Notes under the pieces: model-generated
Databases searched by the model: none
Seen by the model: only the letters and a program-made list of their open reading frames with translations
Told to the model about the DNA's origin: nothing
From: Bosea sp. NBC_00550
Lineage (GTDB): Bacteria > Pseudomonadota > Alphaproteobacteria > Rhizobiales > Beijerinckiaceae
Direction of reading: 5' to 3'
Length of the DNA: 64,000 nucleotides
Assembly (NCBI RefSeq): GCF_026020075.1
Contig: NZ_CP102772.1
Coordinates: 4,430,501 to 4,494,500, forward strand
Position numbers and translations under genes: made by a program
Shown: positions 19,362 through 25,854 of the stretch, piece after piece
Layout of the letters: every line of letters begins with the position of its first letter
Position numbering within the stretch: the first letter of the stretch is position 1

Positions 19362-20840
19362 CTATTCGGCGACGACCTTGTAGCGCTGGCCCGGCGTCAG
19401 CGCGGCGTTGCGCTCGATCCCGTTCAGAAGCTGGAAGAGCTCGCTCGGGCGATCCTGCTCGGGCATGCGCTCGGCCATGCTGGCGACGGTGTCGCCGGCT
19501 TCGGCCGCGACCAGCCGGATCTGCATCGGCCGGATGGCCTGGGCTTCCGCCGGGCTCAACGTTCGGAAGCTCTCGGCGATGCTGCGCATCGGCCGCTCGG
19601 GGTCGCTGGCGCCGCGCGCGGCGAGGATGAAGCGATAGACGCGCTCGCCGACCTGCACGGCGGCAAGGCGGAACATCCAGTCCGTGCCCTTGCCATAGGC
19701 GATGACCGCCGGCTGCCCGCCGATATCGACCTTCTCGATCCCGGTCGTCTCGACGCCCTCGATCCAGCCTGCCGCGACATAGGATTCAAGCGTCTGGCCG
19801 CTCTTCAGGGTCACGGAGTCGAAGCGCAAGGCCTGGGAGCCGCTGGCGCTGACGCCGATGACCATGTCCTGCGCGGCCTCCAGGCTGAAGCCCTCGGGCG
19901 CGGTGAAGCCGATGCGCAGCGTGCTGTTCAGATACCGCCGGCCGCGCACCACCCCGTCGCGCGGGTCGTCGCCATAGGCCAGCCCCTCGATGGCGTTGAG
20001 CCAGCGATTGGCGTCGCGCTCGCCGATGCCGGGCGCGCCGATCTGCCTTGCGGCGGCCGTCACCGCGGCGATGCGCTCGGGCGTCTGCGGGTGGCTGGAG
20101 AGGATGTCGAGCCGCTTGTCCTCGGCGCTCTGGTTCTGCCCGCTGTTGCGGAAGGCGGTGTTGCGCCCGAGGGTCGCCAGGAAGCGGCCGGCGCCGTACG
20201 GGTCGTAGCCTGCGCGCGAGATATTGCGCACGCTGATCTGGTCGGCGGTCAATTCCTGCTGGCGCGAGAAGCGGGCGAGCGAGAGCTTCGAACCCGCCCG
20301 CACGGCGGCGCCCCGCGAGGGGTCTTTCAGCACCTGCGAGACGACCTGGCTCACCAGCGCCGATTCGGCCTCCTTCTCGGCGCGCTCGACGGCGTGCTGG
20401 GCGGTGACGTGGGCGATCTCATGGGCCAGCACCGAGGCGATCTCGGAGGTGTCGTTGGCAAGCGCGAGCAGGCCGCGCGTCACGTAGAGCCGGCCATTGG
20501 GCAGGGCGAAGGCGTTGACCACCGGCGAGTTCAGGATGGTGATCTCGTAATGGCCGATCTGGCCCTCGCCGGCCTTGGCCAGCCGCTGCACCACCTCGTC
20601 GAGCGCGGCGCGGGCCTTGGGCGCGCGGTATTCGCCGCCGAAGGCCGTCAGCAGCCGTTGATGCTCCTGATCCGAGGCGCGCTGGACGGTGTTGATGCGC
20701 GGGGCGATGTCGTCGCCCGAGGGCGTCGGCAGCAGCGCGCTCTGGTCGCCGAGGCAGCCGACGAGCAGCAGGCCCGGCAGCACGATGGCCGCCAGCCGCT
20801 TCGAATGCCGCGAAAGCGATGTCCGCCAGGGCTCCAGCAT
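19362..20840 (-). CDS. M48 family metalloprotease lipoprotein with LysM-like end
   Basis: This 492-residue protein has a lipoprotein signal with lipobox LLVGC (Cys29) and an M48 peptidase domain with the zinc motif HEIAH (140-144). The distal glutamate lies in the QQELTADQISV helix. After a middle domain, the C-terminus resembles a LysM-type segment (AEAGDTVASMAERM ... LNGIERNAALTPGQRYKVV). This is the BepA-like layout of periplasmic quality-control proteases that monitor outer-membrane assembly. It begins 4 bp after the SNase-like gene ends, so the two form an operon. Confidence 0.9.
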   Translation of the reverse strand: MLEPWRTSLSRHSKRLAAIVLPGLLLVGCLGDQSALLPTPSGDDIAPRINTVQRASDQEHQRLLTAFGGEYRAPKARAALDEVVQRLAKAGEGQIGHYEITILNSPVVNAFALPNGRLYVTRGLLALANDTSEIASVLAHEIAHVTAQHAVERAEKEAESALVSQVVSQVLKDPSRGAAVRAGSKLSLARFSRQQELTADQISVRNISRAGYDPYGAGRFLATLGRNTAFRNSGQNQSAEDKRLDILSSHPQTPERIAAVTAAARQIGAPGIGERDANRWLNAIEGLAYGDDPRDGVVRGRRYLNSTLRIGFTAPEGFSLEAAQDMVIGVSASGSQALRFDSVTLKSGQTLESYVAAGWIEGVETTGIEKVDIGGQPAVIAYGKGTDWMFRLAAVQVGERVYRFILAARGASDPERPMRSIAESFRTLSPAEAQAIRPMQIRLVAAEAGDTVASMAERMPEQDRPSELFQLLNGIERNAALTPGQRYKVVAE

Positions 20841-20844
20841 ATCC

Positions 20845-21618
20845 TCAGTCGATCAGTTCCAGCGCTGCCCGCGATGTCGCCTCCAGCAGGAGGCCGTCGC
20901 GCCCGGACATGACGCCATAGGCTCGCAGGCGTTTACCGCCCAGGCTGCCCGCGGTCCAGCCGGCAGCCTTCAATTCACGCCAAAGCGCGCGCGAGACGAC
21001 GATCGAGGCAGCCTCCCCGGGACGGCGGGACAAATTCAGATAGGTCCGCTGGGAGCGCTCGCCGACGGAGGCGATCCGACCTTCCAGCATGACGTAACGC
21101 CCCTCCTGCGCCTTCACGGCGGCGAGATCATGACCGTCGACGGCCACGAGCTGCGAAGGTTGGAGGGCAGATGTTACCGTTTTCTGAATGGGAGCAGGCG
21201 CGCCCTTGCAGGAGGCTGTGGCCGGCTCGGGTAAGGGCAGGGCCGCGCCGCTGCGTTGCAGGGCGGTGGAAAGCTCCAGCGGCTCGCGAGCAGCCCCCTC
21301 GGGCGGGATGAAGAGCTTCGCGGGCCAGCGCCCCCAGCGGTCCGGCTCGCCCAGGACGGCGAGATCAAGGGCCCGATCGAGGAAGGGCTGGAGCCCGGCG
21401 CGGAAGCGCGCGGCTTCGTCGAGGTCCTGGCGCGGCGCCAGCCCGACCAGCCGCAGGACGCGGCCATCGCTCAGGACCGGGTCACCGGCGGCGTTGATGC
21501 CGGTCAGCCGCGCTGCTGTCGTCTCGGCCCTGGGTTCGGCGCAGGCGGGCGCCGCCTGCACCGGCGCGCCGGGCAAGACCGCGATCATGACAGTTGCAAG
21601 AAGGGACTTCACCCGCAT
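20845..21618 (-). CDS. SNase-like secreted protein
   Basis: This 257-residue protein has a clear signal peptide (MRVKSLLATVMIAVLPGAPVQA). The body resembles a thermonuclease (SNase) fold: DGRVLRLVGLAPRQD corresponds to the start of the OB barrel, and DRWGRWPAKLF to the region with the usual Arg. I cannot see the full catalytic Arg-Glu-Arg set, so the nuclease may be degenerate. It is probably periplasmic and co-transcribed with the M48 lipoprotein. It ends the backbone segment just before tRNA-Arg. Confidence 0.65.
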   Translation of the reverse strand: MRVKSLLATVMIAVLPGAPVQAAPACAEPRAETTAARLTGINAAGDPVLSDGRVLRLVGLAPRQDLDEAARFRAGLQPFLDRALDLAVLGEPDRWGRWPAKLFIPPEGAAREPLELSTALQRSGAALPLPEPATASCKGAPAPIQKTVTSALQPSQLVAVDGHDLAAVKAQEGRYVMLEGRIASVGERSQRTYLNLSRRPGEAASIVVSRALWRELKAAGWTAGSLGGKRLRAYGVMSGRDGLLLEATSRAALELID

Positions 21619-21646
21619 CGCGATTATGCTACACGACGTTTTGTGC

Positions 21647-21723
<77 letters not shown>

Positions 21724-21777
21724 TATTTTATGTCTAAGTCTTTGTAATCGCACAGCTTTAATTCTGGCGGCCCGTCT

Positions 21778-21798
21778 TACCCCAACATTTACCCCAAC
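21778..21798 (+). repeat. Left copy of 21-bp island-end repeat
   Basis: The unit contains two tandem ACCCCAAC motifs separated by ATTT. It lies 54 bp inside attL. The identical 21 bp occur in the same orientation at 48560-48580, just upstream of the integrase start. Position and paired structure suggest integrase arm-type binding sites. Confidence 0.7.
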
Positions 21799-22068
21799 AG
21801 CCGGTTTCTGGGCCTGTCTCGCTCGTCGTGTTTCTGCCGTCCGGAGGTCGGTCGCTGGCGAGCCCTGCCAAGTCGCGCCTCCACGGGCAACCGATTTACG
21901 GCGTGGCGCAGAACATTCACGAAGCCCACGAACCCATCCGTGCCTTCAAGGGCGAACTCTCGGGTCAGATGATCCGATCACGAAGCGGAGCCCAAGCCCG
22001 CGTAGGACGGTACGTCCACGATTCGAGGCGTTTGCGCGCCGTCTTAGGATTTGGCGTAGCCCGCCGGC

Positions 22069-22509
22069 TTGAAATCAAGAAGCGGGAGAGGCGGGAGACT
22101 TCAAACCGCCATCCTGGCCGGCATGGCCGAGCAGGAGCGCCAGGTCATCACGGAGAGGACGTTCCTTGGCCGGCAGGAAAAGGCGACGCGGGGAGGGTAT
22201 GCCTGCGGGGCGGTGCCGCTGGGCTATGTCACCGACCGGGAGGGCGGGCTTGCGCCTGATGCCGAGAGCGCGGTGACTGTGCGCCGGATCTTCGCCATGC
22301 GGAAGGAAGGCGCCACGCTGCAGGCCATCGCCAGCGCCTTGAACGGGGACGGCATCGCAACGTCGCGCGGCGGCCGGTGGTGGCCGGCCACGGTTCGCTA
22401 CATTCTCGACAACCCCAAATATCGCGGCGACAGCGAATACCTGTTCCGCTGGAATGGCGACGAGAAGCACGTCCAGCGCACCGGCACGCATGCTGCCCTG
22501 ATAGATTGA
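22069..22509 (+). pseudogene. Serine recombinase fragment
   Basis: The open frame encodes the middle of a large serine recombinase. GMAEQERQVITERTFLGRQ matches the end of the resolvase domain, and the part with GYACGAVPLGYVTD, VRRIFAMRKEGATLQAIASALN and RYILDNPKYRGD is a Recombinase (PF07508-type) domain. The catalytic N-terminus is absent; 21830-22068 gives no recognisable continuation in any frame. The C-terminal zinc-ribbon and coiled-coil part is also missing. It is an inactive remnant of an earlier element. Confidence 0.75.
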
Positions 22510-22579
22510 TGTCTTGCAGTCTAGCTGCCCTGCTACCTCGTCATCTTCCTATCGCGCGCCGGCATAACTTCTGATGCAG

Positions 22580-22990
22580 TCATTTTCTGACGCAGCGGCC
22601 TATCTTGGTGGTCGTGTGGCTGCCGAGTGCGATTATGGTTTCGATGAACTCGCCAGTGGCGTGGTCAATGACGACTGTAAGCGCACCGATGCCGGTTTTG
22701 GCGCCGAACACGTTCGTCCTCTTGTTCGCGCCGTCCTCGACCGTCGTGACGGGCAACGGGGGCAGGCATTCGGATAAGCAAGTAACGAGCGTTGCCTCGG
22801 TGATCACCAGACGGCTCTTGATGTAGCGGAGCGTTGGATTGTCGCGCTCGTCGGTGCAATGGATGGCCCCAGAGGCCCGCATATCGCAGTCTGCCCGGTT
22901 GTTTTCGAGACATTCGAACGAGGCGGCGTAGGTCGGCGAAGCCCCAGCAACCAGCGCGCACGCCAGCAGTTTCCTAAGCAATGCCGTCAT
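22580..22990 (-). CDS. Small secreted cysteine-rich protein, unknown
   Basis: This 136-residue protein has a clear signal peptide (MTALLRKLLACALVAGASPTYA). The mature part has several cysteines (ECLENNRADCDM, HC, CLSEC and a terminal RCVRK), likely forming disulfides in the periplasm. I do not recognise the family. The next minus-strand gene upstream (23093) also encodes a small secreted cysteine-containing protein with an acidic start, so the two may be a functional pair. Confidence 0.6.
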   Translation of the reverse strand: MTALLRKLLACALVAGASPTYAASFECLENNRADCDMRASGAIHCTDERDNPTLRYIKSRLVITEATLVTCLSECLPPLPVTTVEDGANKRTNVFGAKTGIGALTVVIDHATGEFIETIIALGSHTTTKIGRCVRK

Positions 22991-23092
22991 TTGTCTGGTT
23001 CCTCTCAGCCATGCCCATTCGCAGAGGGTTCAGTCCCGATGGCCAAGGGCCCCATCCGGAGGCCCTTGCCCATTTAGCAGCGGGCAGGGCAC

Positions 23093-23521
23093 TTAAAATT
23101 TCTGGCAGGTGCCTCGCGCCAAGTACACCTGATCAGGAACCGGGTTTTTTTCAGTCGCCCCGCCGATTTCTCCAAACATCCGCGCTCTGTAATATTTCAA
23201 TGTCTTCGAATTGAAAGTGATAAAATTGGACATCCCAACGCATTGAACCAAGTCCGGTAGGGAAAACTCAAGTGGTATAGAACAGGTATATGTTAATTCA
23301 GCAATTTGATTCTTAAATTTTAACGTTGGCCAATCCATAACAATGGTGAATTTGGACGGGGCAAAACTTACCTGATTAGGTCCGTTCTTAAAATCAAAAC
23401 CTGTCGCCTGATCATCAGCGCAGACATACGCAGTCTTTTCCTGACCAATGCCCGGTGTTGTTGAGAACGCCAGCGCCATAAGAGCGCAAAGGAAAGGGCG
23501 GGGAAACGAGGTCATGGCCAT
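23093..23521 (-). CDS. Small secreted protein, unknown
   Basis: This 142-residue protein has a hydrophobic signal segment near residues 8-25. The mature part begins near QEKTAYVCADDQATGFDF and contains four cysteines. The sequence is beta-rich in appearance and AT-richer than the backbone. The start ATG at 23521 is close to an upstream alternative (M3). I do not recognise the family. It precedes the 22580 gene on the same strand with a 102-bp gap. Confidence 0.6.
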   Translation of the reverse strand: MAMTSFPRPFLCALMALAFSTTPGIGQEKTAYVCADDQATGFDFKNGPNQVSFAPSKFTIVMDWPTLKFKNQIAELTYTCSIPLEFSLPDLVQCVGMSNFITFNSKTLKYYRARMFGEIGGATEKNPVPDQVYLARGTCQKF

Positions 23522-24000
23522 AATGAGCTCACCGGGCTTTGGGACGATTGGTAACAGTTAAATAAGCTGCCGCTGCGTTCGCCAGTTGTTATTCTCCGCC
23601 AAAAGGTTGCTCGCCCCTGCCACGGGGTGGCGTTCGCGGTCCTCACGGAGAGGTGCAAGGATTTGCGGTCCTCTCACCCACCGGCCCGCACTCCCGGAAA
23701 CGCACGGCACAGGCCCTTCGAGCAGGCACTCGCTGCATGCTCCGCACACTCCCTTACCAATGGAGTACTCGGTTCCTGAGGGATGGCGACCCGCATCCGA
23801 GCCCGCGCAGTCAGGCGCGCCGGGGAATTGCTCCAGCAACTCGACGGTCGCGGTGGGGATAGGAGCAAATGGGGACGAACCCACTTTTACTCCAGTGAGC
23901 CCCGCGCCCATCTAGTTGCTGGAGCAATTCCCCGGCGCGACCGAAGGGTGTGGCCATGATGGCCATACCTTCGGACAGGAGGGGGAGGCGGGCGAAGTCG
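23522..24000. other. Intergenic region with a 25-bp perfect inverted repeat
   Basis: I see no supportable gene here. The region holds two perfect 25-bp inverted copies at 23816-23840 and 23915-23939 (each including GAATTGCTCCAGCAAC or its complement), with a 74-bp centre. The arms contain no long A/T run typical of a terminator. Possibilities are the ends of a tiny non-autonomous element, a recombination remnant or a structured RNA. Confidence 0.6.
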
Positions 24001-24159
24001 CTATTCGCGTCGCCGAGACGGATCTCCGCGCAGTTTGGCAACCCGGTTGGCGACAAGGTCCAGTGCTTCGAAGGCGCAGCGCTTCCAAAGCCGTTCGGCC
24101 GCCGAAAAGCCGGTCAGGTAACCGGCCAGGAACGCAATGACGAGTAGGCCAGCCACCAT
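24001..24159 (-). CDS. Small single-pass membrane protein, unknown
   Basis: This 52-residue open frame starts MVAGLLVIAFLAGYLTGFSA, one transmembrane helix, followed by a basic tail (VANRVAKLRGDPSRRRE). A GAGGG box lies 8-12 bases before the ATG at 24159, which supports translation. Small membrane proteins of this type are common in prophage-like islands. Function is unknown. Confidence 0.45.
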   Translation of the reverse strand: MVAGLLVIAFLAGYLTGFSAAERLWKRCAFEALDLVANRVAKLRGDPSRRRE

Positions 24160-24453
24160 GACGCGAGCCCTCACCCTGTGCCACCGGGGGAATACAAGGC
24201 CGGCTGTAGGCAACGGATCGCTTTTGAAGCGATGCGCGATGAGGCCCCGGACTGCGTAAAGCCAAGCTTTCGCAGATCTCAGAAAGTCCGGCCTATCTGT
24301 GCAAATTCCGGCTCCGATGACGTACCGTCCACAGAACGTGGATTCTCCTCGCCGATCGAAGTAGCCTTGGTTCGCCGATCAGATGCGGCAGGAACGCCAC
24401 CGCTTGCAAAGCCCCCCAGCCCAGCCCCGCGGTGGCGTTCTGCTGTCGGCTCG

Positions 24454-24696
24454 TTAGACCCTCTCCGCCGTCTCCCGCATCCTCCGCACGAGCGCCGAGA
24501 CCATACGTCGCCGCTCGATCGCCTCTGCCTTGAACCGACCGTGCTTGAACCTGTTCTGATTACCTTTCGGCGCGCCGGGGCTCTTGCCCCCGTGCAGGCG
24601 ACATCTCCCGTTCGGCATGGCCGGGGATTGGCAGGACGTTGCCGATCGGGTCCGAGCACAGCAGCGGGGGCTGAGACGCAGTTGCGCTGGTTCCAT
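24454..24696 (-). CDS. HGG-motif small basic protein of phage-like islands
   Basis: This 80-residue protein has an N-terminal cysteine pair region (RCCARTRSATSCQSPAM) followed by NGRCRLHGGKSPGAPKGNQN and KHGRFKAEAIERRR. This HGG-S/T-G-P pattern is widespread in prophages and islands of alphaproteobacteria, often close to terminase genes. No biochemical role is known to me. The ATG at 24696 has a GAGGA box. Its first 137 bases overlap the end of the 24560 gene in another frame. Confidence 0.65.
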   Translation of the reverse strand: MEPAQLRLSPRCCARTRSATSCQSPAMPNGRCRLHGGKSPGAPKGNQNRFKHGRFKAEAIERRRMVSALVRRMRETAERV

Positions 24697-25237
24697 GGGG
24701 TTGATCCTCTGATTTGATCGCTGCCCCACCCCCTGGGGTGGCGAAGGCGCCGATTGCGGCCTGTCCGCCCTCGTGGACGTGGACATGCTCGACCGTGACC
24801 TTCTGCTGGCCGCCCTTGCCGCGATGCCGGTTCAGGGCCTCGATCAGAGTGGCGTAGGTGCGCGAGAGCTTGTTCGCCTGGGAGAGGTTCTCGGACCGGC
24901 CAGCGAATGTCTGGTCGATAATCATCGCCCGGCGGTAGCACTCCATCGCGGCGTTGTGGGCAGCGAACAGCTGGGTTCCCATCATCGCCTCGAGCTCGTC
25001 CTTCGCCTGGAAGGCGGTCAAATAAGCGGCGGTGGACTTGAACTGCTTGCCCACCTGGTCCTCATCGGAGCCGGCGAGCCATATGGAACCGAACGCCTGA
25101 TTGGCGAGGATGTTGTTCCAGTCGTCCGATGACGATCCGCCAATGCGCCTGAGCCGGCCCGCAGTCTTTGGCTCGGCACCCTTGCTCTTGATCGGGGGCG
25201 TCTCGGTCTGGGGCTGCTGCTTTGTGGCCTTCGTCAC
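24560..25237 (-). CDS. Conserved island protein, unknown
   Basis: This 225-residue protein probably starts at a GTG (25237) behind a GAGAGG box; the open frame extends upstream to 25357 without support. The conserved-looking central helical part holds FQAKDELEAMMGTQLFAAHN and ANKLSRTYATLIEALNRHRG, followed by GGQQKVTVEHVHVHEGGQA. Such proteins occur next to HGG-motif proteins in islands and prophages. The last 45 residues are Pro/Arg-rich and are encoded in the segment that also encodes the start of the HGG protein. Function is unknown. Confidence 0.65.
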   Translation of the reverse strand: MTKATKQQPQTETPPIKSKGAEPKTAGRLRRIGGSSSDDWNNILANQAFGSIWLAGSDEDQVGKQFKSTAAYLTAFQAKDELEAMMGTQLFAAHNAAMECYRRAMIIDQTFAGRSENLSQANKLSRTYATLIEALNRHRGKGGQQKVTVEHVHVHEGGQAAIGAFATPGGGAAIKSEDQPHGTSATASQPPLLCSDPIGNVLPIPGHAEREMSPARGQEPRRAER

Positions 25238-25854
25238 ATCACACCTCTCATCGTCACCCAGAGGATCGTTCCGAAACTCGCGAAGGTCATCAAGATGGTG
25301 CACCGGCCTCGCTTCTTGATCCGCCGGCCCCGATTTGGATTGCAGGCATGCAATCAATCAAATCATAAGGTGCGATCGATTATGCAATGTTGCCATCGAG
25401 AATAACATCCTCGACTGCGCAGCGCCAGATTAGGGGGACTGCCCAGAGCTCCGGGGATGGCCGGATAGACGCCCGGCTGAGTTGCGTCGGTGGGTCGGTG
25501 TTGCCTCGCGAACCGGGCCATTTCCTTGAGCCGCATCTTGAACAACCTGCCGCGAAGCAACTGCTCGCGGATTTACGCCTGCTGAGCGCGCAGCTCGGCC
25601 TTCTCCAGCGCCCGCGTTAATGGCTCGTGACGCTCACAACGTCAGCTTCCGGACCGAGATCGGAGGGGCAAAATCGACCCAACCGAGACATTTGAAGATC
25701 GGCGTCTGCTGACCGGAGCTGGCCCCATTGCCGGCATCCGTAGGGTCCGCTTGCAGGTAAAATGACTGAAGACAACGTAAGGGCGGCCGGTTTGGCAGAC
25801 TCACGAAGTCCCGTCCCGGCTCGGAACCAACAAGGTTGTCGGCAGGCGCCGCGC
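25238..25854. other. Region without supported genes
   Basis: The open frames here lack start signals, recognisable domains or consistent composition. The only marked element is the 34-bp dispersed repeat at 25646. It separates the 24560 gene from the end of the first autotransporter. Confidence 0.5.
25646..25679. repeat. 34-bp dispersed repeat, copy A
   Basis: This 34-bp sequence begins CTTCCGGACCGAGATCG and matches 33 of 34 positions at 32394-32427, in the same orientation. One copy lies beyond the end of autotransporter 1 and the other next to the third autotransporter remnant. Origin is unknown. Confidence 0.6.

Noticed and set aside
21828..22068. N-terminal part of the serine recombinase upstream of 22069
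   Set aside because: No frame shows the resolvase catalytic motif, so I could not extend the pseudogene.
23558..23911. Minus-strand frame of 117 codons
   Set aside because: It runs through one arm of the 25-bp inverted repeat, has no ribosome binding site and shows no coherent protein pattern.
25363..25560. Minus-strand frame of 65 codons
   Set aside because: There is no start signal, no recognisable pattern and an irregular composition.
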